Assembly (NCBI GenBank): GCA_963969365.1 | Contig: OZ017747.1 | Location: 3,472,001-3,536,000, forward strand | From: Asterochloris sp. CNOR1 | Lineage: Eukaryota > Chlorophyta > Trebouxiophyceae > Trebouxiales > Trebouxiaceae | Direction: 5' to 3' | Length of the DNA: 64,000 bases | In this document: positions 26,011-37,800 of the stretch, one piece after another | Position numbering within the stretch: position 1 is the stretch's first letter | How the letters are laid out: each line of letters opens with the position of its first letter | The notes under the pieces: generated by a model | What the model saw: the letters and a program-made list of their open reading frames with translations, nothing else | Told to the model about the DNA's origin: nothing | The model's database searches: none | Translations under genes and position numbers: made by a program

Positions 26011-29000
26011 ATGGCAGCAGAGCTTGCGGCTCAGCTGCTTGCCCCGTGGACAGGCCCACCACATTTTGTGGCAGCTCCTTCAGACCCAAAGCGTGCTGAG
26101 GTTGTCAAGAAGCTGGCCCAGTTCGTGGTGAAGAATGGTGTGAATTTCCTGGACCTCATCAAGACCAAGCAGCAGCAGAATCCAGAGTACACATTTCTGT
26201 GAGTTGATGTGTGCAATGTGATCTGCTTGAGCAGTTAACGAACAAGTGAGTCGCAGAGGAGCCACTCCCTGCCCTTGTGCTGCAGGTTTGGAGGCGAGGA
26301 CTCAGATTACTACAGCTGGATCCTGTTTGCCACTATCTATGGCCTTCCACTGGAGCAGCCCCCACCCTCAGACTTCCGTCTGGACCCTGACCCATTGCAG
26401 TTCCCGGCTCAGGCCCCGGCCCAGGTTCTGGTGAAGCAGGAGCCGCAGCATCAGGGGCCCTCCCTGGATGAGCACCTGGAGCACGCTGCTGCTGGCTGCT
26501 CACATGAGGTGGCCAGCGGGTTCAGTCAGGTCCTGGCAGCTCTGACTGGCTCCAAGGTAAACTGTGCCAGCGATGTGACCCACTGGAGCATTTGCTGCAT
26601 TAAGGGGGTGTCCCATGCAGCCTGTTGGAGCAATATAGCATTTGTAGCAGAGCGCACTGCATGTTGCTGCACCGCAAGGCAGCCTTGACCAGATGCTTAA
26701 GCTGCCCCACTCTCCCGCCAGCACCTGCCTGGAAAACTGAAGCAAAGCATCTGCTTCACAGCGTGATATCAGGTGCCACATGCTACTATGCTTTGTCTGC
26801 AACGTAAAGTGGCAACAGCTATTTGAAGGCTGAGGCATCATGGCCTGTCCCAGCAACCTCTGCAGATCCTGCATCAGGGCTGCACTATGAGGTGCTGTGG
26901 CAATGGTTGTAATAATGGCGCCTACCCGTCTGCAGGAGTCCATCAAGCAGAGCCAGCAGTGGTTCCTGGCCTGCACGCCCTTTGCCTCCGGCATGGCTGC
27001 CAAGATGGCACAGCAGGTCCGCCAGCTGAGCGACCACACCCGCCAGCTGCATGTGCTGTACATGGCCAATGACATTCTGCTCAAGAGGTGTGGCCCCTGT
27101 TGAACTCCCTCCGAGTGCCTTGGCACCACCACATCTGCCTGTGCTGCCTAATTGCTGGCAGGAAGGGACAGCACTGGTGCCCTCAGCAGGGCTGCTGGGA
27201 AGGCTGCCCCTCTCACCCACCTGCTGCATGTGCAGTAAACTGCCCAACAACAAGCTGCTCACGCAGTGAGGCAGCCAGCCCAGCTTGGACTTCTGCAGCG
27301 CAACTTGAAGGCTCACCATTGTGTCCTGCATCCTGAGCTTCTAAATGGCAGTTTGTTGCTGGCTAAGAGGTGACAATAGGCTGCCTTTCAAGCCAGCACA
27401 TAGTCAGTCACGTCACGCAGGCTGCTCTATTTCTCCTGGGTTGAACGGCGGCTGCCTGGGAGCTTGTCACGGCAGACACTGCCACTGCTGCGCCATGAGC
27501 GGTGCAGTGGGCTGCCGCTGAGGCCGCCTCCTCACCTCGATCTGTATGTGGTGTACATGGCTGGCATGACCTGCTCAGGAATTGTGGCTGGCAGGCCACT
27601 GCACACTCTCTGGGGCTCCTTGCAAGGCTCTTTTGGTCTGCACTATCTGGCAGCCACAAGGCAGGCATGGCACTGGCAGCGCCTTGACAGCAAGCTGGGC
27701 TGCCCCTGAGCTGCCAGCAGTGTTGTGCTCGAGGTTGGCGCCAGTCCTGAAACACTGGGTCACTGTGCTGCCATTCAAACAAGTCTGTCACTTGACACTG
27801 CGCCTCACTGGCTGCAGCAGGCACTGGACATCTGCCAGGAGTGCTGTCTTTGCGTTCCTTGCCCCTGCAGATGGGAGGGTACTTGATCAAAGTGCACGGT
27901 AGTGCACCTCCACTGCAGCTGCCAACCTGCTATCCACCGCCAGCTGGCTCTCCACTTGATGCAGGCTGTCCCAGCGCCCCACAGACTCTGGCACAGAGAG
28001 AGATGAGGTGGCACAAGCCTTCAAGCCGTGGCTGCCTGCCATGTTTGGCACAGTCGCCAGCACAGGCGGGCAGAGTGACCAGGTGAGGCCTCCCCAAGCC
28101 TGCGCATGCGTCAGCTAGCGGTCGTGCTCAACTGCTGCACAGCCTATGTGACCCCCCATCACAAGCAGCACAGCCAGGGCTTACAAGAATTTCATGAAAC
28201 ATCTCGCTCACATAAGCTCAGCAGCATTCCCACGCTGCTGCAACGTTGCCTGCTTGGCGGGCGAGGGCCCGTGTCGCCCTGCAGCTGTGGCTCACTGTCT
28301 GGCTGTCTGGCTGCCTCCACTGCAGAGCTGGGAGCTGCTGATGCCACTGCAGGTCGCTGGGCAGCTGCGCAAGATGCTACAGTTCTGGGGAGAGCGCAAG
28401 GTGTATGACAGGGACACCCTGCAGCAGCTGGAGGCTGCAGTACAGAGCAGGGACCGTGATGCGCAGCTGCAACCGCCAAAGGTCTGTTCCCTCAGTAGCT
28501 CTGGTCAACTCCTGCTGTCAGGGCTTCCTTGGATGCTGCAGTCTGCCAGGGGCACCCTGCAGCACCTGGAGACTACAGTGCAGAGTGCGAGCCATGATGT
28601 GCAGATGCAGCTTACCATAGCCGCAGGCATGCTGAATGAATGTGTCTCTGTGCTTCTGAGACTGCCGTACACAGCTACACATCTCCCAGGGTTTTGCTTG
28701 CTAACCCTCTGTTATGTTCCTGCTGGGGCACCTGTACCGTGGCCAAGCCACACAGCCACCAAGTGCTGATGTGTGCCTGCAATGCACCCTGAGATGCTGC
28801 CAACCGCTGCCCTTGAGGGTCTTGCCTTCCTTTGCTTTACTGGCAGCGCCATCCAAACAGGCCGCACGGAGGTGCAAGTCTGTGCTGACACTTCGAAACA
28901 CGTAGAGGCTGGCAGGCTTGACCTGGACATGCAGCCTCCCAGTAAGTGACTGCTTGTCCATGCTGGCGATGCTCATTGATTGCATCGCACTGCTCCTGTG

Positions 29001-31648
29001 CTGCAGGAGCAAGCGGGATTGATGATACAGGCTGACCTTGCCCTTGCTTTGCTGGGGCAGTAATCACCTGCATCCCCAAGAGTTCTATGCTGCAGGAGAG
29101 TGGGCGGAAGCGGAAGTGGGATCTAATGGCGCCGGCACCTGAAGCATCCCAGCCAGCAGGGCAGTCCCAAGCCACGATGGGGCAGGGGCTGCCGGGCATG
29201 CATGAAGGGGGCCAGTTCCCCATGTCGCAGCCTCAGCATGGGCAGCCACAGCATGGGCAGCCGCAGCATGGGCATTTTCCCCCGCAGCCCGGCTATGCAC
29301 CTGATGCTGGCTACCAGAATCTGTTTGGGGGCAGCTACCCGGTGCAGGTCAGCTGCTGGCTGTTTGCAGCGCGTCCTGCTCATGGGGTGTGCTTCAGGCG
29401 ATGCGAACACCGTGCTTGCTGGTGGCCCCAGGGCAGGGACCAGAAGTGAGTCAAATCTGGTCACCACTCGCAAACAGGACCGGCCAAGTTCAGGTCTTGA
29501 CATTCAAGCAGCCATGATGCGCCCCAGCAAGCGCGACACCTGCAGAACAGTCGTGACAGCAGCTGCTGGTGTGGCCATGCTGCCCAGCATCAGTAGATGT
29601 GAGCCCCATGCCCTGCACTGTCTGGGCTCAGGGCCAGCCAGTCTCCCAGGGAGTCCTCATGCACCCCAACGGCATGCTGCCTGCAGGGGCAGTCCTGGCA
29701 GCAGCAGCCTCCCCCGCCGGATGCTGCCATGCTGGTGGGCCAGGGGTGGCAGCAGCCCCCTTTCCCGGCGCCCCAGATGCCGCAGGCAGGCTTCCCAGGA
29801 GGGGTTCTGCCGCCGTATGGGCAGATGCCGCCGCCCTTTGGGCCGCCCTTTGTCCAGGGGCCTGACTGGTTGCCCCCGCAGAGCCACGGCACACCGCCAG
29901 GTGAGCCCTGCACAGCCAGCTTGAGTGCTGCCAATTCTTGGATCATGGTCTTTTCCTTTATCTAAGTCCCCAGCATTTCAGGCTTTGCGGGGGCTATGCT
30001 GTGCAACCCCAGCCGGCCCTGCTTTGGGCACCCATTGTGCCCACGTCGCGACCACAGCCCCAATGGGCGACCCCTCACCAGGCGCTGCTATGGGTGTCAC
30101 AAAGGAGGTCTTGCCTGACTCATTGTGCCCTGCATTGCCGTCCTCTGCAGCACCAGCATGTCAGAGTGGTGCACCCTTCTCTGCCCACAGGCGCTGCCAA
30201 TTTCTTGGCAAGCACCACTCTGTAGCTCAATGTTGCAGCCAAATGGGCATGTGCTGCCTTCCTGCCCTGCATGCTGCATGTGTTCGTCAGCCCTTGCCTA
30301 GGGCTGCAAGCATGCTGCTGGATCCTGATGCAATGCTGCTGTGCAGGAGTCCTGCCTCCCCCGGAGATGCAGCCGCCTCCCCGGCCGTCTGTGACACCGA
30401 CATCCTTCCCTTCTGGCCTCATACCCGAGCTGGTTCAGGTATGCCTGCCAGGAGCCATAGCTTGTGCCTCTTGTAGTCCTCAGACTGCATGGGCCTTGGT
30501 CCCCAGAGCTCAACTGAGGCAGCCAATGTTTCGGATGTGTGGCTCATCTACATCCTGCGCCCTGCATGTGAGCTTTGACCCAGCTGAGGACAAGTTGCAG
30601 CCAGCCTTGCTCCTGTGACTGTCTGCTCGCCCTGCCTGTGCACTGTCTTTGCCTTGAGCATGTTTTGCAGCAGCCATCCTCACCATGGCCCAGACAGACA
30701 CCTACAGCCGCAGTTGCCACCCAGCACCCTGAGTGCGCAGGCACTAAAATCTCTGACAGGAGCAGCCGTGGTGGCCTGCAGGACAAGCTGACAACTGACC
30801 CCCCCTATTCCCCCTTGAGCCCCCTGGATATCGAGCGCGCAGGCATCCCTGAGATGAAGGGCGAGCTGGATGACTACCTCAAATCTCGCCTGGACCAGCT
30901 GTATGCAGAGCTCAGGGTGAGCTGCTGTAAGACTGCGCTTTGCAGGCAGCAGAGGGAGATTGTGGTGGAGCATGACGGAGCCTTGCAACCAAGCTTTACA
31001 TCACCTGAGGGTGGACTTGCCTGCTGTTCTCAGTGAAATACAGGCTACCGGTCAGAAGGCCAGCTACACTACCTGCACATAGAGTTGAGGGCGCATGCAT
31101 GCTGCTGCTCAGCTCTACAACCAGTGCAGCTGCAGAGCCATGGCACATCAGAAACATCACCCGGCGGCAGCTTGCCCTGCAGGACTGGCGCCCAGGCACC
31201 ATCCGTGCAGATGACCCTGACGACCGCCGCAGCGCGCGGCGCAAGGAGCACGCAGGCCACTTTGGCTCGCGCGGCGATGATGGATCTGTTGATACTGGTG
31301 GAGGTGAGCTTGCCTTGTGGCCTGGAGTATACACCTTCTGGCATGCAGACCTTGTGGCAATACTGGTTCTGGTGGAGGCATGCTTGATGTGCTGACGCTG
31401 CCTGCAACAATGTTCCAGCTCTGTCTGTCCCATGCAGCTTGACTGTGTGCTGAGCAAATTTTTGGTGATATTGAGGAGGGCACTTGCTGGCTACAGGCAA
31501 AGGTAGCAACTTTACTGGCCTTGGCTTCAGCCGCCAGCCCGAAAAGAAAGCAGCAGCTCCCCATTTGAGTGATGACTTCAACAGCTTTAGACACCAGAGA
31601 TCGGGAGTTTATCATGATATGATTCTCCGCAGCGTTGGCCAAAAATGA
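26011..31648 (+). CDS. SURP + CID splicing factor (CHERP / plant SWAP1 type)
   Basis: Probable nuclear pre-mRNA splicing factor; relatives associate with U2 snRNP and the Pol II CTD. The upstream in-frame stop at 25951 makes ATG 26011 the first start. The SURP domain spans exons 26011-26198 and 26286-26556: KKLAQFVVKNGVNFLDLIK, PEYTFLFGGEDSDYYSWIL. The CID follows in exon 26937-27088 (ESIKQSQQWFLACTPFASGM, LHVLYMANDILLKR) and continues near 27985-28082 (FKPWLPAMFGTV) and 28323-28480 (LRKMLQFWGERKVYDRDTLQ). The middle is Pro/Gln/Gly-rich (29097-30430), with a GQPQH repeat at 29228-29280. Conserved downstream blocks are YSPLSPLDIERAGIPEMKGE with YLKSRLDQLYAELR (about 30800-30916) and the terminus FNSFRHQRSGVYHDMI, stop 31646-31648. 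Length and order fit CHERP and Arabidopsis AT4G31200; there is no clear G-patch. Confidence 0.87.
28409..28613 (+). repeat. Exon-end echo in the SURP-CID gene
   Basis: The coding CID segment 28409-28475 (CAGGGACACCCTGCAGCAGC and onward to GATGCGCAGCTGC) recurs in the following intron at 28547-28613 (CAGGGGCACCCTGCAGCACC and onward to GATGTGCAGATGC). Spacing is 138 bp, and the copies match at most positions over about 65 bp. Confidence 0.85.
29228..29280 (+). repeat. In-frame CAGCATGGGCAGCC repeat
   Basis: Three 15-bp units (CAGCATGGGCAGCCA-like) encode a (QHGQP) run in the Pro/Gln-rich middle of the SURP-CID protein. This is ordinary coding low complexity. Confidence 0.7.
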
Positions 31649-31777
31649 AGTGCGTGTAACGTTTCACAGGAACTCAAGCTTGAGACACACGGGGCACAGC
31701 AACCTTCTTGAGGATGGCACCTACACACTGGCATGCCAGGTTCCCGGGGTCCTGAAGCGGTCTGCCTCAACGCTGGC

Positions 31778-31782
31778 TTACA
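31778..31782 (-). terminator. Candidate TGTAA poly(A) signal of the copper chaperone gene
   Basis: TTACA on the + strand (TGTAA on the gene strand) lies 52 bp past the chaperone stop at 31834, a typical distance for a green-algal polyadenylation signal. Confidence 0.4.
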
Positions 31783-31833
31783 TTGCAGCGCCCGCTGACA
31801 GCGGGAACCTGCAGCCCATCTGGCTTCTTCTAG

Positions 31834-32201
31834 CTATGTCCAAAGCTCTGTGGGCTTCCCTGTCTTGGACACCTGCTGCACCACTGCCTCCGGGGTGACA
31901 TTGCCCTTTACAGTGACCTTTTGCTGCTCCAAATTGATGTCCACAGACTGGACACCTGCACAACGCAGATGTGCTGACGTGAGCAGGTCCGCAGATGAGA
32001 CACATACAGACAGTTGTTGGCATCCATAAGATGGCACGATGCCATAAGATACGGACTCCCACCATTTAGCTTCTTCAGTGACCGATCAACAGCTCCCACA
32101 CAGCCCTGGCATGTCATGCCCACCTTCAGCACCACCTGAAGCACCCAGCATACAGTCAGCTTGTCCCAGCACTTGTACCAGCCAACCTGGACATTCCACA
32201 T
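31834..32201 (-). CDS. ATX1/CCH-like copper chaperone (HMA domain)
   Basis: Small cytosolic metallochaperone expected to hand Cu(I) to P-type ATPases. Exon 32063-32135 encodes [20 protein letters not shown] with the metal-binding MxCxxC motif. Exon 31834-31955 encodes [20 protein letters not shown] and [16 protein letters not shown] before TAG. The two exons join in phase (G|GT giving Gly) and make one complete beta-alpha-beta-beta-alpha-beta HMA fold of about 70 residues, the ATX1 size. The start is uncertain: a short first exon from ATG 32201 (MWNVQ, then a GT donor) is the neatest choice, but an upstream in-frame extension exists. The gene converges with the splicing factor and diverges from PSTK. 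Confidence 0.82.
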
Positions 32202-32443
32202 TGGCACTGCTGCATTGAGCATGACCGCAACATCACCTCCTGCATGGTATGACGTGCAGATAGCTGAGAGGTGCCTGCTCTGTTTGCAGATCAAAGTGGG
32301 AGTCTCAGGTGGGCCGTCCAGGACTGTGATGCAAAGCTTGTTGTCGACGATCGTCGACAATCGCGATGCTGCCGCAGATCGAGGGGGTTCAGTCGCTTTC
32401 CGTGCCCAGCGGGCAGATCTGCCTAGACAGCATATTTATTTAC
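32202..32443. promoter_or_regulatory. Divergent promoter, copper chaperone / PSTK, with a 20-bp perfect palindrome
   Basis: About 240 bp separate the two likely start codons. At 32341-32360 lies a perfect inverted repeat with half-site TTGTCGACGA and no spacer, followed at once by the 8-bp palindrome ATCGCGAT (32360-32367). The local CpG density is unlike the surroundings. The symmetry suggests a dimeric transcription-factor site or a cruciform; the factor is unknown. Confidence 0.5.
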
Positions 32444-34264
32444 ATGGGCAGGGCCACCACATGCCTCCTGGTGCTTTGTGGGGTCCCAGCAGCTGGCAAG
32501 AGCTCTGCTGCTGCAGCTCTATTGACCCACATTGCAGGTCAGTCTTGATTGGCACAACACTGCAGGCCAACTGCATTGTGACTGAGCAATGGCTGCCCCG
32601 CAGGACTGAGTGACCTTGAAGCTCAATGCATTACCTTTGATGACTTCGAGTCACAGACAGGGGACTTTCAGCCTGCTGAATGGAAGGCAAGCTGCGCCAA
32701 AGCTGAGCTGCCAGGCGTAATGCTCTTGTCAGTCGCCCTCTTTGGCCAGCATGCTTGTCCTTTGCAGGCAGCACGGCAGACGGCTCTGCAAGCCCTGCAG
32801 GCAGCACTGCTGCTTCCCAGTGAGCCAGACAAACTGCATAGGCAGCGCCTTGTAATTGCAGATGACAACATGTACTACAGGCAGGTGGAAGTGCTGGGCA
32901 TCATGGGTGCCGTGCCCCTCTGTAATCACCAGGGCTTGCATCTTGTGATGGCTGTGCTGCCTGTCACAGGGCCATGTGCTGGCAGGCCCTTGCACTGTCC
33001 CTCACAGAGTTGTCCGCCCATTGCAAGTTTGCAGCTTGACTCAGGCAGGGTTGCTGCGCTGCAGGAGTATGCGACGGGAGTGCGCACAGCTGGCGCGCCG
33101 GCACCAGGCAGCGCTGGTGGTGCTGTATCTACAGTGCGAGGTTGAGATGGCTATTGCCCGCAATGCTGCACGCCCTGTGGCTGCTCAGGTGAGAGACCAT
33201 CGTGTTGGTTCCAATACGACACCAAGCAAAGCATGTATGATCTTGACATACATGCTGAAATTAGCATTGACACCTGCTGATGAGCAATGTTGCGCTTTGC
33301 CTGCTGCATTGCAGCAGGTTGCTGTTACCAGCAGGATGTCAGGTACAACAGTCTCTGCAGGTGCTGCTGCATCTGGACCCTGATAGTACAGAGCTTCCCT
33401 GAGCAGAGCAAGAGCACCCAAAAAGAGCAGTATGGACCCTCAGCAGAATGTTGCCTGCAGGTCCCTGCGTCCGCTCTGCGGCTCATGGCTGCAAAACTGG
33501 AGCCTCCCACTGCTGGCGAGCTGGGCAGCACAGTGGCCGTCGTGCACATCCAAAGCAAAGAGGTGCCTGGGCTCAGCACAAATCTCACTGGGTGAGCGTG
33601 GCTGCCACAACCCAGCGGTCAGCACTTGGTATCCTGTGGCAGTGCATGCCTGGACAAAGTCCACTCAGCTCATCATATCATATCTTGGTGCGCTTGCCTC
33701 ATGTAGGCTGTCCTCACTCATTTGGTAAGGGTCCAGCATGCAGGGCCATGCTGTGGACACGCATTGCAGCAGAGTGGGGGCCGCCTGTGCCGACACTGCC
33801 CTCCATTGAGGAGCTGAGGCAACAGCAGCATGAGGGGCAAGCTACAAACGATGACAGCGTGGTGCACTGGATGGACCTGGCGTGCCGGCAGTGCATCAAG
33901 GAAATCGTGCAGCAAATTGAGCAGGTATGCAAGCCAGGTGAGACATGCCAGTCGAGGGTTGTACTGCTGCCAGTGCATTCAGACATCGCAAAGCAGGCCA
34001 GGGCGGCAAGCCTGTATGCTGTGAAAGCCTTGTGGCAGTGTCAAGGCATCTGCGCCTGCATCCTCAAGCAGACCATGTGGTGTGCAGCCTGCAGCCATGC
34101 GCCTGCAGGGCAGCGCCCGCAGGGTGGCAGCAGCGAAGTTGTCGGAGCTGAAGGCTCTGGTGTTGGCGCAGCTGCGGGAGGGGCACATTCACAGGGATCA
34201 TCCCGATGCTGGACGCCTGTGGAATTGGTTTCAGGAGGAGGCAGCCAAGCAGACTGCTGGTTGA
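32444..34264 (+). CDS. PSTK: L-seryl-tRNA(Sec) kinase (PSTK)
   Basis: Phosphorylates Ser-tRNA(Sec) to Sep-tRNA(Sec), the substrate of SepSecS in eukaryotic selenocysteine synthesis. ATG 32444 opens MGRATTCLLVLCGVPAAGKS, a P-loop directly at the N-terminus as in PSTK. Exons, with phases checked: 32444-32537, 32604-32686 (FDDFESQTGDFQPAEWK), 32768-32880 (LVIADDNMYYR), 33065-33188 (SMRRECAQLARRHQ, LYLQCEVEMAIARNAARP), 33461-33591 (LRLMAAKLEPP), 33744-33923 and about 34109-34264 (WNWFQEEAAKQTAG, TGA). The DDNMYYRSMR and C-x-x-x-x-A-x-x-R-N blocks correspond to those of animal and archaeal PSTK. Two introns have GC donors (32687, 32881); the second is forced by the YYR|SMR reading frame. Land plants lack this pathway, so the gene also points to an alga. 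Confidence 0.9.
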
Positions 34265-34873
34265 ACAAGCGTGCCTAGCACAGCAGCTGGGCCTGGGGTG
34301 CGCCAGCACCTTTCAAGTACTCTCTTTGTGGTCAATGGCACAGGGTGCCCCGTGGATGACAGGCAAGCCGCTGACTTTATATGCACATTTCTTCTGCCGC
34401 ACTGGTAATCTGGGTGAGCTGCTAACCCTGACTTGTCCATGCCAATCTGCAGAAATGAGGCCCACGAGCACAAGCACAACAGGCAGCAAGGATGAGTCTG
34501 TCTTCTGGTGCTTGACTTGTCAAGGGTAAGTGCATCGTACATGGCCAGCAAGAGCCCAGCATCAAATTTGATGTTGGTGTATTACGCGCACTGTGATGGT
34601 GTCATTTGCTTTACAAGACTTTCAAAGCTGCAGTCCACAATGAAGGGTCTCTGGGCCAATGAATGGTGCTGGATGCATGTACCATCAACCCAGCTGTTTG
34701 AAACAAAAGATCACCAGAACACTGAAGACAGCAGTCTGATGTAACTTGGGGTAGCACTCCGCAGCCCCCACTGCAGATGTGCTTCAAACTAAAAGGACGA
34801 AATAAGATAGCGCCGCCTATGCGGAGAAAGGGAGGGAATGTTGAGAAAGAACTCTCAATGCTGCACAGCTCAT
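34265..34873. other. Convergent intergenic gap (PSTK / receptor kinase)
   Basis: No credible coding region on either strand. It must hold both 3' UTRs. A TGTAA occurs on the + strand at 34740-34744 and a TTACA (TGTAA on the minus strand) at 34611-34615; either could be a poly(A) signal for PSTK or the kinase respectively. Confidence 0.5.
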
Positions 34874-37800
34874 TCAAGGGCTGGCTTGACCTCATCAGAG
34901 CCAACTGAGACCTGCTTGGTCATCTGGCCACTGCGCGTCCTCATCTCAGCAGCCAGCAGACGTCTGAGGACCGTGATGGTCTGCAGAAGTACAAAGAGGC
35001 AAGTGAGCCTAAGGCTGAATGACAAGCAACCTTGTCTGTGACGCAAATGCCACTATGAAGGAGTGTGACAGACATTGCAAGCCGATGTCACAAACAGGAC
35101 GGCTAGCAGCACACGGGGCCAGAGACCAGCCTACTAAGGCGAACAAATGAGATGCCCTTACTGGCCAGCACGCCGGTGTGCAGCTCAGCTCACCTCTGCA
35201 AAGGTGGGCCTCGACTCTGGCACTTGGTGCCAGCACCTGTGCATGAGCTGAATGTACTCGTCCAGGCCTGCAAAGCTCCTGCTGTCACCAGGCATGTCCT
35301 CCTTGGAGGGCAGTTCTGGCCGCTGCTGCCCCTCAGTCACGAGGGCAACAACCTGCAGGCAAAGGGCGGCAAGGTTTACGGCAGGACTGATCACAGAAAC
35401 AAGCAGCTAAGCATTAGTATGCTGAGCAGCCCAACTGAGCCTGTGAGCAGAGAAGCGCAGCATGGAAACCAGAACCATGAGAGATTGGTTTCTGCAGAGC
35501 ATCTTGCAGCAATGCTTCTTGGCACCATATGCAGCAAAGCCAGAAAGTGGACAGAGCACCAGGGGCTTGCAGGAGACACAGTGCATCAGGTGGAGTGCAG
35601 GCTCATGCCACACCGCTTCCATGGTCTGAACGCCAGCCTCACCTGCCAGGGCCCACAGTCATGCCACGGCACCTGCCACGTCAGGAATTCCCACATGATC
35701 ATTCCAAAGCTGTACACATCACTGCTGAAGGAGTAGCCCTTGCCGCCCAGGATCTCAGGGGCCAGCCAGCGAGGGTTGCTGGCGGCCATGCTGCTGAGAA
35801 CCACTGTCTCCTCCATCACCCTCGACAGGTTGAAGTCACACACCTGCAAGGAAGGGTGTGTCAATGATCTTGGCAGTGGCCGCAGCATGTGACAGCACAA
35901 GGCCCAGGTGTCAGCTCCAGGGACATGGCATCCTGCCGAGCATGTTTGAGGTTGTGGCTCCAGCAACTCCACATCCAACCCTGGCAGCGCTACCCAGAAC
36001 ACCAACACTCAAGCGCCAGGAGCACACTGTGCAGCTTCAGACCTGCACAAGGTGTCATCAGCAGAGCAAGTGAGCTAGGGCAGCCCTCACCTTGACACGC
36101 CAGTGCTTGTCCACCAGCAGGTTGGGCGACTTCAAGTCCCTGTGAATGACAGGTGGCTCGCTGGAGTGGAGGTACATCATGCCCTTGGCCGCATCTAGCA
36201 CCATGTTCAGCCTGCATAGCACAAAGAAGGTGCGTTGGGGAAGGACAGCAAGTCACAGGGCACCCTTGCTCCACCCCACCTTCACAGAGAGACAGACAGG
36301 TGATGACATGGTGGCGCCTCAGTACTGCAGAGCCTGGCTTGTGCCACCAGCAGCAAGCTGAGATGCAAGGCACTAACAGCAGATGCAAGGCACTGACAGC
36401 AGATGAGAGGCTTGAATGTGCAATAGAGATCGGCAGCCTGATGTCGGCTGGGAGGCAGGACACTCCACAGCCCCAGCTGCTGGCCCAGCTTGGAGGCCAA
36501 GACAGGCCATACAGATAAGCCAGCAAGGACAAGGTCCATGTCTGATGCAGAGCCTCTCGCACCTGCGAGCCCAGTCCAGCTGGGAGGCCAGAGCAGGCAT
36601 CTGGCGCGCCCGCTTGAGCACATCGTTCAGACTGCCGCGTGCACAGTACTCTGTCACCACACAGGGAGGGTCCATGCACAGCCCCAGGTACATCACAACA
36701 TTGGGGTGCCTCATGGATGCCATCATGCCAGCCTCCTGCAGGGGACACGCCAGGCGTGATCCTTGTGTCTGACTGTGTCTGACTGCAATTGGCCGCTGAT
36801 GCAGGGGGTGTGTTGCTGTGTGTGCAGCAGGCTGGCAGGGTTCTCCACTGCACCTCCATGGCAGCAGCTGCAAGACAGCTGCTACTCCAAGATGTGCTGC
36901 GGTTGGTGCCTGCTGCTGCCCATGTGGCCTTGCCTGCAACAGTCAGGCTTTGCTGTGCAGGCATGACGCCGGGCATCATGCAGGCGCCGTCACAATGGAG
37001 CATCATGAGGGCGCCATCAAAACGCAACTCCTTGTAGCTCCTGCATGCACATCCAGCAAAGCAAGAGCACCAAACAGGCCAACCCTTGCATGCATCGCAA
37101 GCGCACCTTGGCCAGCCCCTCGAGCAGGTGGGCATTATCGATGATGGCCTCCTGCTCCTCCTCCATGCTGCTGGAGGCCCCTGTGCTGCTCAGCACCTTC
37201 ACAGCCACGGTGGTTTCGCGCCACTTGGCCAGGTACACCCGCCCAAAGGAGCCCTCGCCGATCTGCTTCTGCACCTCCAGGTCGCCCCAGTTCACCTGCA
37301 GAAAAGGGTGGCCCAGCATCCAATCAAGTGCACAGCACCCAGCTGCAGACACTGACACGGGGACTCACCGCCCACTTGTTGGCGTCCACGGCCCCAGAGG
37401 CCTGGCGTGAGGGCACAAGCGCATTGCCTGGGAGCCCGCCACTGCTGGCGCCGCCCAGCACAGTTGCGTCCGACAGCTCATCTGACTGCCCCTTGAGCAG
37501 GTGCTCATTGCTGATGCCGCGGGTCAGAGGATTGCGCTGTGCCAGGTGAGGGTCATATTTGGGGTGCCCGTAGCCATAGGGCCTGTCTGAGGCAGCCCCC
37601 GAGCTGTGCTTGGGCGTGTTGCCACTGCCCTCAGTGGTCATGACATCGCTGAAGCCGGTGCCCATCAACCTGCGGCAAAGCAAGAGCCTGGTGAGCTGGC
37701 GCCCACCACAGGGCAAGCGGCGCAAACTAGCCAAGCTTGGGGCCGCAGCACAGAGCAATTGCTGCATACAGCAACTGCAGGCTGCACACTGTGGAACCAA

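Noticed and set aside
35990-37135. 381-codon minus-strand open frame as a single exon
   Set aside because: It reads through kinase introns. Only its last coding part overlaps real kinase exons, which are in another frame in places.
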